From the NCBI GenBank assembly GCA_014607495.2, contig CP053157.1, positions 6,758,001 through 6,822,000 on the forward strand: a DNA stretch of 64,000 nt, in the 5' to 3' direction. The position numbers and the translations under genes were made by a program. Numbering within the stretch: the first letter of the stretch is position 1; each line of letters starts with the position of its first letter. Of the stretch, positions 40,345 to 52,603 are shown in pieces. Under the pieces are notes generated by a model that ran no database searches, was not told the origin of the DNA, and saw only the letters and a list, made by a program, of their open reading frames with translations. Source of the DNA: Carposina sasakii (lineage: Eukaryota; Arthropoda; Insecta; Lepidoptera; Carposinidae).

Positions 40345-42232
40345 ACAGTTTATTGTTAGAGCTTTACCTATTGGTGTTTTTAGAATTTATACACACGAAG
40401 CCTAGGGTAGGACACTTTAATTTTGGTTAAAAATCGTCAGTTCATAAACCAAGTCAGATAGTTATTAGGTGCTCTATGATTTTCATTTCCTACTTCTGTT
40501 TCATTAGAACTAATCTTTATTTTATTTAGTCTAGGAAAGTTGTCAGGTGTTGCATTTGGTGATAACCTTTACGGTGACTCGTGACGTAATTTAGTACAAA
40601 CAAAACCCTTACTCTAGTCTCACACCTACTAAAAAACTCTAGCAAGTCTAATATTAGTAGAGTGCTCTTTGTTTAGAAAACAAAAAAAAACGTGAGCAAA
40701 AGTAAACAAGTCGTTGACGTGGGTATACGCAGACGGACAGCTTTGTGGGGTCTTATTATATATTTATTACAATGTATTGCTCTTTTACAACAAACTGAAA
40801 GGATGGTATGATAGAAAATGTATGGAGATATATCTACTTTGTATTTGAAGGTAGATATGTAGTGATCGCAGTCTCCTGTATAGAATACCAAAACTATCTC
40901 TACATGTGTAATTTTTAGGCTCTTTAGTCAAATAAATATTTTTTATTTTATTAAAATGGTATCTACTTAACTTAAGTCTTCAGAGCGTTGAGTGTAAGCA
41001 AGGTACCGAACTGGAAGATAATTGCATAAAACCGGAAACTCTAAGTATAGGTACACAAAATAAACAAAATAAATTTATTTTGAACCAGTCTGAAGTGTTC
41101 TAAGGCTTACAAAGTAAAGTGTATTCAACTGTATACTTGAATCTTAAAATCTTCATTGAGTTTGGAACTGTAGATCAACCCGAAACCTACGTAGGGTACT
41201 AAAGTTCTTTTGAAGTTGGTAAGAAAGTCGAAAAACACCTTGGCAAAGTAAAAATGCATATACAGTGGCGTCCGAACTGGATTATTCCATTTGTCATATA
41301 CCAAATTGATTAATTTTTCTGTATATAATAATGTAACATACTCAGAATAATGCGACATACTCGTATTCACGCCTCAATGACCTTAAAGGGGAGTGGGTGG
41401 CTCTATTCATGCTCTATATATCCCCTTACTTTTTAATTTACTCTATGGCATTATCCGACGTCTCCTCATGGAATTAATTTTATTCAATTCAGTAGGTACA
41501 GACAGATCACTATCCACGCGTGATCAATTCCAAATCCGCTTTCTATAAAGTTAGGTACCTAGATAAAGTTTGGTAAGTACAATAAAAAAAATTGCATATT
41601 AATTTTTAATACTTAAAGAGTTTTGGATATAATAATACTAATAATGTTTATTTATTTTGTAGTTGCTATATATGGTATGAAGAAAGGGCAAAAAGGAGGT
41701 GGCTTTTCCGTAATAATACTTTACCAGCTGATACGAGTATCTATCTCATCTCATGTTAGAGCGAGCATTCCTATGGTTGAATTTTAATAACATCTTATTT
41801 TTATCAGAATAAATAATCAAATTCATACATATCTGTAAAATTACAATTTGTTAATTATGCTCGGCGCGCAATGTCCAAATGAGGTACTTTTTGTATGGGA
41901 GAGCCCATGTACAAAGACTGGTATAGGGCAGCGATGGACTTCAAAGTTAGCCACTGGCACAAGCAAGAACATAGAACTTAACATTTTACACGACATGAGA
42001 CATTAAAATAAAGACATGAACAAACTTAATTAATAAGTTAAAATCAATAGGGCAGAACATCACGGAGAGATTTTGCCCCGTCCTACAGTTGCCCTGCAGT
42101 CAGTTTACAGAACAACTTTTGTTTTGTAACGATCGTGGAGGGATGGAGGGGCACACATGAGTCACTTTAAACGATAGCTATTTTATAGCGCGATATTACA
42201 TATAGCTGTAGAACAAAAGTTTTTTTACGCGC
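40345..42232. other. Intergenic, nothing firm
   Basis: AT-rich. At 41870-41950 a mixed-composition stretch (gctcggcgcgcaatgtcc, gggagagcccatgtac) resembles TE sequence but could not be placed in a family. No gene. Confidence 0.4.
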
Positions 42233-42283
42233 CTTAGATGAAAACAAAATATTTAGTTTTTTTCTATTTTGTTTTCATCTAAG
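42233..42283. repeat. Hairpin with perfect 18-bp arms
   Basis: cttagatgaaaacaaaat at 42233-42250 and its exact complement at 42266-42283 surround a T-rich loop. gcgcgcc-type words (ttacgcgcc, ttacgcgca) flank the arms on both sides. It may be a small MITE remnant. Confidence 0.8.
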
Positions 42284-44115
42284 TTACGCGCATACAAGTT
42301 GCTTAAAGAGTGACGTCACGTCGTCGTGGTAGCCGTTTGTATGGAGCGTTTTTTGGCAAGTCTAAAATTGTTATTTTGAAATCGTTATATCCCGGAAAGT
42401 TTTCATGCTAGCGAAATTTTTCTTTCGCAAAATTAATTGTTTCTTTTATTTTATGATCTTTCGATATAAACACAAATATAAAAACTGTAAACGACCCTAT
42501 TGTTAGAATGGTAAATCATTGTTCAAAATATAAAGAAAAATTACAGCAAGTTAGGGCAAACAGAATGATAGTAGTACCTAATAAACTATTTGGTGTTAAT
42601 TATAAACGCGCGTCTTAAGTTATATACTTTAAAAATGACATTTAACAGAAAAATGTATGGAATCTGCCTAGGTCATGCTTAGCTTAAACAATGTAATTTT
42701 TTTTGTAATACGCTGGTAGTTTGTCCGTTATGAGTGGGCTGTTTATTTTATTTTTAATGATTCGGTTCTTTATTTGAGATAAGAGCCCGTGGCTTTATTT
42801 TACTTTGATTGCTTCTCACTACTTACTTTTAAGTTCGACATTGATATCGCATCTCATTCTTGTTCTTCGTCTTGGATATTACCGAAGTACCTAAAACAGA
42901 TATTGTAGGTTTCATACAATGTTTCAAAACGATCGCACGTGTCGACTTGATCCTGGGAATTCTTTCTATTTGTAGAACAATGTAAGAAGGTTCCGTCCGA
43001 CTATAATCGGGTTCCGCACAATAATGCTGTTAAGAAGTGGGTGTTGGTTGTGGTACAAAATGGAAGAGAAATGTGAATACATGTGTGAATTAGATTTTAT
43101 AGATTGGCCGCGATATTGAACGCGTGAATCATATAGAGAGATGTGTTAGTTGATGTAAGTAAATGCATCATAATCAATCAATAATGGGATAATGGCAGGA
43201 ACATGATGACGATGAATTTATATACGTAACACGTAATTTAAATCCCTTTATTTTATAGTTGGCTTTCAGGATAAAATAAGTACGTAGCCTAACTAACTCT
43301 TGTGGTAAAGGTAGTAAAAAGTGACAAACTAGACAAACTTTGTATTGTACCACACAAGAGCGAAAGTAAGTATCCTCGGCAAAATTGTAAAGGAGTCAGT
43401 TCAAAGCTGGGCTGAAGTCAAAGTGGAAACTTTTATAGCACGTTAACGTTCGTACGTATTACTCGTAATGTGGTGCTACTTGGATGCACCTGTGAAGCGA
43501 ATGCAAGAGGAGTCGGATTAGGAATCATGTTATAATAATTACCAATTTAGCCTACCTACACACAGTATTTAACACAGTCTAATGATTCATAGTAGAGGTC
43601 GAAACTGTATCTACCTACCCTATAATCACTGTTAGGTAGCTACAGTAATTATTTCTATGATGATCTGCTTTTTATTCTGTGGCAACAATTTCGCTTTTAG
43701 AGTTCATGGTGTTTGTACTTCGTGCCCTCTGTAGGTAGATAAGTACGAGTATTGGTTCTAATTTTGGAAAATTAATTGTGGTCTTAAAACAATCAGATTA
43801 AGGACTAGGTATGTACTAATTTGAATTAACCTAATTGTTAAATAAACGCGCCATGCATAATCATTTATTTGAATTATTTTGAATATTCATAAATTGTTAT
43901 TTTATTGGTGGTAGGTTCCTTTATCATTTACCTACCAATTTATAATTTGAATTATACAATTGAAATGGAATTAAACGGATAAGGAATAATTTATCTTTGA
44001 AAGTCTTACCGACAGTATTGGCAATGTAAAGTTATTTATTTACTTACTTTAGTAATTAAGGATAATTCTTGCAAAATTACCTAAGATATACCGCAATTAT
44101 TGTTATGTTATTAGC
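42284..44115. other. Intergenic, nothing recognised
   Basis: AT-rich sequence up to the LINE pseudogene. No exon-like blocks. Confidence 0.45.
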
Positions 44116-45595
44116 ATAAACATGCCGACAATCCGGCGGCACGCGAAGACCGCAGGAACTTTTACTGATGTACCCGTCGTGATCGGCGGGCTTGGGCAGA
44201 GAATCGACTTCATCACGGCGGAAATGCTGAACATTGATGTACCGTCCGCCGCGAATGCGCTAACACCCCTCTTGCTGAACATGGGGGCAGAGGAAGAGTT
44301 ATCCGATGACTGGAATAAAGGCCTTCTCATCACTGTGCCTAAGAAAGGAGACCTCAGTGAATGCGGCAATTGAAGGGGCATTACCTTGCTTTCGATACCG
44401 CCTAAGGTGCTTTGTAAGAACATCCTAGATAGATTATCGAGAGCCGTCGAACCTTATCTTCGCAAAGAGTAGGCTGGTTTCCGACCCAACCGATCGATCG
44501 TGACCAGATTAACACTTTGCGCATAATCCTCGAACAGGCATCAGAATGGCAGAGGGAAATGTATTAGATCTTCGTGGACATTGAAAAAGCCTTCGATACG
44601 AACTGCATCTGGGACCAATTACGCTAAATCAGACGACCCGAGAAAATTATAAATATCACGATGGTCTCGTCTCGGAAGATATATCGGTGCAAGCGGGTGT
44701 ACGACAGGGGTGTCTTCTGTCGCCTCTTCTATTTCTGGTTGTACACGATGGCATCATCTCCAATACAACAAGCAATTAGCGCCGCGGCATAGAGTGGGGA
44801 CTATCTAGCATCTTTGATAGACGTGGATTATGCTTGCTAAGTCACACACGCGCCGACATGCAAGCCTAGCTGGACGACCTACAAGGAGAGGCGAAGGAGG
44901 CTGGACTGCGAATCAACACCCGGAAGACAAAGGAAATGAGATGCGGAGCGACGAGCTCCTTGCCGTTGCACATTGGCACAGAGGATGTGGAAAGGATCCA
45001 CAAATTCACTTACTTCGGTAGTGTAATGTCGGAAACTAGAGGGACCGAAGAGGACATCACTTCGAGGATCGCCAAAGCATGAGCGAACTTCGCACAGCTG
45101 CGCCCTGTTTGGCAATCACGGATCTGACTAGGAGAGTCAAGCTCAAGATATTCCGGTCTAATGTTAAAACCGTGTTGCTGTACGAGTGTGAAACGTGGTA
45201 GGTTACCAAGGACATCTCGCACCGGCTCCAGGTTATAGTCGGCTGTCTTCGCCATATTCTCGGTATTTAGTGGCCCGAGAAAATCTTGAATTTAGAGCAG
45301 TGGGAACGCTGCGGTGAGACCCGAATCGACCAGCAGATTAAACGCCGCAAGTGAAACTGGATCGGCCACACGCTTCAAAGGCAGGAAAACCACATACCGG
45401 GATAACCCCCAAGCGCAAACGTGGCCGTCCTAACAGACCTAGCGGGGTACAATCATCGCAGAGGCGAAGAAAGTAGGGAAGACCTGGAGCGAAATAAAAT
45501 GTGATGCTCAGAACCGAACGGGATGGCGGCCATCTGTGGAGGCCCTCTGCCCCAGCTAGGGGACACAGGAATATAAGTCAAGTAAGTCAAGTATT
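44116..45595 (+). pseudogene. Decayed non-LTR retrotransposon (LINE) reverse transcriptase
   Basis: Successive frames still show RT landmarks in order: DDWNKGLLITVPKKGDLSEC, RGITLLSIPPKVLC, AGFRPNRS, FVDIEKAFDT (first catalytic aspartate), VRQGCLLSPLLFLVV, then HIGTEDVERIHKFTYFGSV, LYECETW and RIDQQIKRRK. Internal stops (after SECGN, after LRKE) and several frameshifts break it. Where YADD is expected (about 44832) the sequence reads DVDYA and then runs out of frame: about 10 nt, including both catalytic aspartates, are missing. The endonuclease domain is absent, so it is 5' truncated. The 3' end has a short tandem agtca motif (aagtcaagtaagtcaagt). The clade is not assigned. It is a dead copy. 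Confidence 0.9.
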
Positions 45596-46013
45596 ATAAA
45601 TAGGTGGTATAAAACACACATTTACTACTAACATGGGTTTAGTAATCCTCACCTCTGTTGAAAAAGCAGCCTAAGAATAGCGTTATTTCAAATTCATTTT
45701 GCATTACAATCCACAAACAAAACAAATGTAAATAATAATTCAATTTACCTCACGGCTCTGGCAATCGATATTTTGCAATCACTTGGTTCAATTAAGTTGT
45801 CTTCGGTTGTAAACAAGGGACCGACTCTTTGGGTTTAGAATCGAAAGCGTTCGACTACAGAGGTTTTATTTGTTTGCGTAATAGGGTGTTGTTCCATTGA
45901 GCGAATCCGAATCAGAGTTTCCGAATCTATAGTGTTTATATGTATATTCTGATATGACATGATTATCACACCGATGTGTTTTGATATGGAGATTGAAAGT
46001 CTATGATATACCT
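45596..46013. other. Intergenic, nothing recognised
   Basis: AT-rich flank of the LINE. No feature. Confidence 0.4.
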
Positions 46014-46075
46014 ACTAGTGGAAACCCGCGACTCTGTCCGAGTGGATTGCAGAAAAATTAAAATAAGCTCTAGAA
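46014..46075 (+). mobile_element. Family E fragment
   Basis: tagtggaaacccgcgactct, gtccgagtggattgcagaa is the 5' edge of family E only. It is truncated after about 60 bp and lies just before the next MITE. Confidence 0.55.
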
Positions 46076-46093
46076 TAGAGTAAAACAGTCATA

Positions 46094-46406
46094 TATGTGT
46101 CGCAGGCAATTTGTATGATTCGTCTTTATACAAAACGACTAGGCATTTTGAATAGTATGGGTTTTGGAGCGAGACAATTTGGCTTCTAGCAATTGGTCTG
46201 CTTAATTAATTAGGTTAGGTTATGTTAGACCTGTTAAAATAACAACGCACGAGTCGAGTGAGCGTAGCGAGCATGTCCCTGCAGCGACCGGCGAAGTGCT
46301 AAAAGGAATTTTTTCTCTCATACTATTCAAAATGCCTGGCGAGCGCTTATAAACGGATGACGCCGTTTGTATAAAGACGAATCATACAAATTGCCTGCGA
46401 CATATG
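46094..46406. mobile_element. MITE with about 66-bp inverted repeats
   Basis: tcgcaggcaatttgtatgat … aggcattttgaatagtatg and catactattcaaaatgcct … atcatacaaattgcctgcga pair. The interior contains gagtcgagtgagcgtagcga and a ttaggttaggttatg run. 313 bp, no coding capacity. Confidence 0.8.
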
Positions 46407-46612
46407 CACTGCATTCTTTCTTAGCCGAGTTCTATTCGGAAATCTGTCAAATATTGACAATCTCCATATAAATAACATTCATTGATATTGGTTTCCGATT
46501 ATAACGAATTGAAAAGTGGGTGTGTAATTTACACATTTCTGCCCAACCTCTTTGGGGGATAATGGGCGTGACTATACAGTATGTTTCTTCGTTGCCACCC
46601 TTCCATGGAGAA

Positions 46613-46674
46613 ACGGCCAAAAATCACCCTGTATGTATGTTGTATGTTGACATACATACAGGTGATTTTTGGTC
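46613..46674. repeat. Junction of two facing MITE ends forming a hairpin
   Basis: ggccaaaaatcaccctgta and tacaggtgatttttggtc face each other across a short catacata-rich spacer. The right one continues with gtcaacgttcccgaaaacta, which is the end of family M3 (34249-34598) inverted. The left one is an unidentified end of the same CAGGGTG type. Confidence 0.7.
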
Positions 46675-46750
46675 GTCAACGTTCCCGAAAACTACGGAAT
46701 CTCCTCATCATCACGATCATTTTCGGCATCGGGAGCGGAAAATTCCGAAG
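46656..46750. mobile_element. Family M3 end fragment
   Basis: Complement of the right end of 34249-34598: caacgttcccgaaaactacg, atctcctcatcatcacgatc. The opposite end was not found, so it is a truncated copy. Confidence 0.55.
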
Positions 46751-47699
46751 CGGAAGGAGGATCTTTCTTGCTCAGAAGTAACACCTTTTGAGTAGCTGTT
46801 TGTGACTATTAGAAAGGCTTAGATACCCTGCAACTTCCCTTTTTATAATAAATTAATTTAATAAAAATTAATTATAATATAATAAACGTGTTCGTCTGTT
46901 CGCATTCAAAAGTTGCACTTCTTTTTACGGCGATATAGTAAAACCTTAACGTTACCTCGTTAAGGAGTACCTATTACACCTCCATGAAGCAATACAAGCT
47001 CTTTGTACACTCCAGATAGTGTCGTATCGAACTCTATTTATACGAATTTCCTCCAGAGACGATAGAGGGCTGGATTAATCTCCGTTTTTTGCTACACTTT
47101 AATATTACCCACGTTAAATAGAGCTGCGATACCGATTTGGTATAGTATAGACAATTAACGTTTTCTTTCTATATATAGATACATACTACCTACCTACGAG
47201 TAGTTCTACCACTAATTTACAAATTTCATTTTGAGCGTTTCATTACAATGATGTGTTTGTAGGACTTTTTGGAGGTTCCTGCTGATTAAATAATGGGTCG
47301 CAACAGTGATACAGTAAAATCTGATTACGGTAAACAATTTAACATTACCTTTATATTTTTTATACGAATTCGTATATAGTTATACCAACCGCATAAATGC
47401 TGCTTGGCATTCACAGCACTTCTCAATATTTATGTGGGAAATGCCTGTAATAAGGGGAGAAAGTATTGGATAAACTTCCCGATAATTTAATGTTCGTCTG
47501 ACCCTTTATAGGGGGGGGGGGGGGGAGTAGGCTAATGAAGTAAGTACCCACGTATTTGTAGAGCTGAGCGGTGATTGGTGATAGAATACTAAACATTTCG
47601 GGGATTTCTGTGGGTGCAATTTTGTGATTTATTTATGTTGTTGAAAAGAATCTCAACCCTTATTAGAGTTGATAGTTGAATATTAAAATAACTTCCCCC
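46751..47699. other. Intergenic with a poly-G run
   Basis: AT-rich except for 15 consecutive G at 47511-47525. No gene. Confidence 0.5.
47511..47525. repeat. G15 homopolymer
   Basis: An uninterrupted run of 15 G in an otherwise AT-rich region. Its length may be uncertain in the assembly, and it could form a G-quadruplex. Confidence 0.95.
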
Positions 47700-48130
47700 A
47701 TTAATCCTCTTTTATTATATAAGAAAAATTTTCTTTTTAAAAGCAGGTACTTGCCAAATTCGTCGAAAATACATTTAAAAGGATTATTAATTTTCAGTAG
47801 GCTGCTCAGTACTTTTTAATTTGAATTACCTTCATTATAGAAAATTTAAGTACTTTACTTCACTTAGCTGGGGTGTTTTCATCTAACCCGTTATAATATT
47901 AACAGGTTAAAGACCTATAATTATCTATCAGCCCTCCAAAAATGCGAGTCTAAAATATTCATCCAAGAACACAGATTTCGCATTTGAAATAAACCCTTTC
48001 CCTTTAACCCTTTCAGGAGGAGCTTCTAGTCGTAAACCGGGGAAGTATCTTGGGTAAAGGGATGCGGTAGGAAAATCTAATTCGCTTTGAAGTCAAATTA
48101 TTTTATGGCTGTTAGTACCGTAATACAGAT
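47700..48130 (+). repeat. Condensed copy of a local duplication
   Basis: Aligns in the same order with 48980-49860 through blocks such as gtaggctgct, aattaccttcatta, agtactttacttcactta, gttataatattaacaggtta, a 57-bp identical block at 47920-47976, and cttctagtcgtaaaccgg. It lacks many short segments present in the longer copy. Confidence 0.75.
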
Positions 48131-48979
48131 AAGGGTGAATTTCAACAACCTATTTGACTAATTAGCTGGCGAAATTTTATATCCACTTTCTATAACTTTT
48201 TTGTATTCGAAGTAATGCTAAAAATATATAATATTCAGCATATGGTACACATTTTTAAAAACGATTTCTTGATATCTGCATTTAAAAATTACAATCGCCA
48301 CCGATATTATTATCAAACCACCGAAAGAATCTCTACTGAAATTTATTAAACATTTCGGGAACATCATACGAATTACCAATTTATTTATTTTATAAGAACT
48401 TGAAAACTTTAGATTTTTAGTTTTTTAGTTGTAATAATGTTTATCATCATGATTATAGTGCTATGATAACAAATTAAGGAACACGTTAACAGTGAAATAT
48501 TTTATTACATATTTATTTATGACTTTTTTCTTAGCATAAAACGTTGGCCATGGTATCTCCTTTAAATCTCGAGTTCTGATACACCTCAACCCGTATTTAT
48601 TTATATGTTAAAAATTCGAAAACCAGAAATAAGATCATTTCTTTTCACATTTGATACCTCGTTGCTACCTTTAATATAAGGAACAACCCATCCGGAAAAC
48701 GGTGTCGGAATAACATTTTATGATTTTTTTTAAATTCTTTTAGAGGAGTACAATGGCATATAAGAAATAAATCCATTTTATACTTTGACATCCCAAAAAT
48801 CTATTAACATGGAATGGTCAAGCAAAATATGTTAAATGTTTTTGCCAATTAAGCCCCTACTCTTTCAAAATATATACTGCGTCATGCGTACCCTTTATCA
48901 AACTAAATTCCTTATTTAAAAGTATTAAAAAGGTTCTTATTTGAGAAAGCTTACCAGCAGCTGACCAAAAGGCTTCGAA
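48131..48979. other. Sequence between the duplicated copies
   Basis: AT-rich, no gene or identified repeat. Confidence 0.4.
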
Positions 48980-49860
48980 AAATACATTCCGTGGGTACTT
49001 GCAGTGTTATATTGAGGCAAGTAGAATGTAAAACTCTTCTGTTAATCAGGCGTCTTGTTTAAGCTACTCGATCGCAAATACGGGTTTATTTACTGTTCAA
49101 AGGATTTTGGGTGGTTTCCTTATGAACTAATTTTCAAATGTGGGATTGAAGTAGATAATAATTAGTAGGCTGCTGAACATTCAATATATAGACATTTTTT
49201 CTACTTTTTAATCTATTAATATTGAGAGATGAATTACCTTCATTACGGTTCCCTTCCTAGAAAATTTATGCTGTCTAGTACTTTACTTCACTTACCAAAA
49301 AGGAATCTGGGGTGTTAGACGAACAGTTCATCTAACCTGGGGTAGGAGTAAGACGAGATGGAGGTTATAATATTAACAGGTTAAAGACTATAATTATATA
49401 TTATAATGTCTTCTTAATTATCTATCAGCCCTCCAAAAATGCGAGTCTAAAATATTCATCCAAGAACACAGATGTCTGTTGTTTTTTCGATTATTTATTT
49501 ATCTAGTTGAATTTGAAATATACAATTTTAGTTTTTTAATTTCCACAATAAAAAGGTGATTTTAAAAACATTACAAAATGGGGCATTCTGAAGCCGTAAT
49601 TTTTTTAATGGGTCTTCCTCCATGAAGGTAGATCATAAATCAATAGAAATAATACCCGTTTTCAGTTATCCTGTATACAAAAAGAGGACATTATTAAATT
49701 AGCTTCTAAGTCGTAAACCGGTAGGTTGATTACGTATCTTGAAGAAGCAAAGCAGTTGCAATGCGGCAGCGAAAATCGTACGACATTCGCTTTAAAATGT
49801 CAAATTATTTTGAGATGGCTGTTACGTAATACCTCACGTAATACCTCAGATAAATGGCGT
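48980..49860 (+). repeat. Long copy of the local duplication
   Basis: Counterpart of 47700-48130, about twice as long. The identical 57-bp block is at 49417-49473. Extra segments between shared blocks (for example about 29 bp after catctaacc, and about 22 bp before attatctatcagccc) are often bordered by short direct repeats. No protein-coding frame is convincing in either copy. Confidence 0.75.
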
Positions 49861-50335
49861 AATACGAATACTACAAGCAATCAGCGATCGCAATTATCGC
49901 TATCGCATTGCTTCTGCTAGTTAGATAATACGAGGGCGGAAGTCACTAAGCGATCGTAAAAGAGTTTTCCGTTTAATTGAAAAATACAAACGGTTATTTG
50001 TATAGAATTTATCGTTGGTAGCGCAAACATACGAACGTGTTAAGCCTCGCAACTAGGCTATAAATATTGGCTGGCCGTGAGTTATAGCTGTAGTTGAACA
50101 GAGCAGATTTGTGCTGGTACAATCTGTACAATACACTCGTAATGGAGATATACCACAGAAGTCGCGTTCCTAAGTGCCTGAATATAGATACTGCAAGTTC
50201 ACTTTAAACCGTAACTGTACATATTCAGTATTTTAGAAAAGAAAGATTTTTTATACAAAAAGTATGTCTATGTATAATGTACTAACATTTAACTTTTGTC
50301 AGAGACCCTTGGCTATACAAATTGGGATCGGGTTC

Positions 50336-50467
50336 TTACGGCCAATTTCAATACAAGAGATCAAAAAGAATCTTTGTTTTATTTATTCCTAATTTGAAAT
50401 TTTGTATGAAAACAATTAAATATATTACATAAATATCTCAAGATCAGTTATAGAAATTGGCTGTTAG
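50336..50467 (+). mobile_element. Short MITE family B, copy 3
   Basis: ttacggccaatttcaata … gttatagaaattggctgtta, with core gaaattttgtatgaaaacaa. It resembles copy 2 (24157-24301) more than copy 1. Confidence 0.8.
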
Positions 50468-50572
50468 CCAGTTGATTGCTTGACCTTTATAAGCGCTCGA
50501 AATTTAAGGATTTTTATATTTTTGAATGAAAAAAAATAGATACATTCTATTACGACGAGATATTATTATACA

Positions 50573-50896
50573 CTAGTGGACGCCCGCGCCTCCGTCCACG
50601 TGGACTACAGAAAAAACAAAATGTCGAAATTATCCGGGATAAAAATATTTTCCCGGGATAAAAAGTAGCCTATATGTTAAGTGAGACCTGTCAAAATATA
50701 TTCCTGAAAACTGCATCGAAATCGGTTCAGCCGTTTCTGAGATAAGCGCTCACAAACGCACAGACAGACAGACAAATATTCCAAAAATCATCGTTTTGGA
50801 TCCTATTGCATTGATAAAGGTCTCCTATAATATATTTTCTAATATATCTTCCATGTACAGACAGCGATCCGTTCCATTTTTATTATATGTATAGAT
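50573..50896 (+). mobile_element. Family E element, longest copy
   Basis: From ctagtggacgcccgcgcctc through tatccgggataaaaat, actgcatcgaaatcggttca, cagacagacagac, to ttattatatgtatagatag. The 53285-53499 copy (minus) has the same two ends, so this approximates a full element. No coding frame. Confidence 0.7.
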
Positions 50897-51235
50897 AGAT
50901 AGTCTGAAAAACATTGAATTCCTTATTTTATAACATGTAAATATTTCCAAGCGTTATTAGCGTAAATCATTTGTTTCCTTATACTCGTTGTTATTAGTCG
51001 TACGTACGAGAAGTGGGTCTTCTGGTATGGGTGTATGTCCGGAGTCAATACAGTAGGTTTTGAGTGGTAGACTGTCTGTGATATATGGTTTGGGATCTGG
51101 GGTGTTAAATGGCGAAAAGCACGTAAAACCACATCTATGGGACTTTCCAGCAGGCGGTTAGTATAAACATAGTACCTACTTGTACTAATAGTCAATACTA
51201 AATACTGAATCATTTATTACATATATATGCAATAT

Positions 51236-51641
51236 ACAGTGTGTGTGACAGCCAGGCAAATACTGAGATATTGAACAAGTACCATTGTTTTGAGTTATAC
51301 GATAGTGTTATTACTCGTAGGAAATTAATTTTTGATTAAGTATCCGCGCCAATTGTATCGGGCGATCCTGTGACTAGTTAAATGGGCTTATTGGTTATTG
51401 TGTGATACATTGCAGTTTTTTGGATAACTTGTTACTCTCTTTTGTATTGGGGTTGATCAGTTAATTGAACTTTCTTGAGAGCAATTTTTTTGAAAATTAT
51501 CAATTGGCTTAAATTTTATTTTTAAGTCGTTATTTAAGGCCTACTTAAACGAACGAAACTATTTTTATATTCATCTTCATCTTAGAATTATGGTCCGAAG
51601 TCAACATAGCAATATTTGCCTGGCTGTCACAAAGACCCTGT
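51236..51641. mobile_element. Tc1/mariner-type MITE (family M2), copy 2
   Basis: acagtgtgtgtgacagccag and atttgcctggctgtcac…gaccctgt are the inverted ends, with TA borders. The interior gccaattgtatcgggcgatc is the inverse of copy 1. 406 bp. Confidence 0.85.
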
Positions 51642-52420
51642 ATAGGCATACGCATAGGCATTAATTAATTAACAGATAACATATGACTTCAGGAAATCAG
51701 TTACGTAGGTACAAGGATAAATAAGCCTTATAGGAAACCTTTCTCTAATCTTCTCTTCGGTATTGTAACTGTTTATAGTTTTGGAACTCTCAATCTCATA
51801 CTCAACTCAACTCAATGGTTGCCTTTTGCACCACATTTCTGTCTTAACAATAAGAGAAAATAACAGTACCTGTGTGCTATTCGTGGATATATTAATTCTA
51901 TTCCCAACTAATCCAAGTGAAGACATTAGAATTATATTTATTAAATGAAAAGAAACCCTTAATCAATTTTTTTTTAAATAACATATGTCTACATGTTATT
52001 ACAATTTTTTTAATTAAGGACTTCTTTTCGTTTTTAAAAACAAATCTTTTAACACATTGTATATATACTTACATATTTTTTTTCTATTCGAGTTACTAAA
52101 AAATATACTTACAAGTACGAGTAGGTACACGGACGGAATCCCATGTGAGAGCTAGTTGATAATGATATCGCTTACAACATCAGATAATTAATAATAATGG
52201 CGTAGTCATTATCCCAAATATTGGCTCCTGGAAACCCTTTGAATACAAGAATTCCAAGTTATTTACTATTCAGAGCTAGTCTAGTTACCAAGCCCTTAAT
52301 TACGTCTCTTCTGTATGGAAATTATGAATAGCTAAGTTCTATTTAGCTTATTTACTAAAGAAATGTAATAATTTTAATATTAATATTAAATCACACTCTA
52401 TGAATTGTTAGAGAAAATTA
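51642..52420. other. Intergenic, nothing recognised
   Basis: AT-rich, no features. Confidence 0.4.
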
Positions 52421-52421
52421 T

Positions 52422-52574
52422 ACACATTCGCTGCCGGCAGATTATCGGATCAGATGTCGACATGCTACGACATTAGTTCAACGCCTAGTGCCAGGACGCA
52501 AATAAGCGTCGACGATACCTTTAAAATACTAAGAAGACACAAATACGTAGTCGGCGGCACTGAATGTGTTAAGT
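52422..52574. mobile_element. Possible piggyBac-type MITE remnant
   Basis: tacacattcgctgccggcag and ggcggcactgaatgtgttaa are imperfect inverted ends, with TTAA at the right border and a degenerate ttata at the left. GC-richer interior (cgcctagtgccaggacgcaa). The superfamily assignment rests only on the TTAA. Confidence 0.4.
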
Positions 52575-52603
52575 AAAGCTGTGCAGTCGATGATTATCTA
52601 TAG

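Noticed and set aside
44103..44423. 106-codon minus-strand ORF
   Set aside because: Shadow of the LINE reverse-transcriptase remains on the + strand, where the conserved motifs are.
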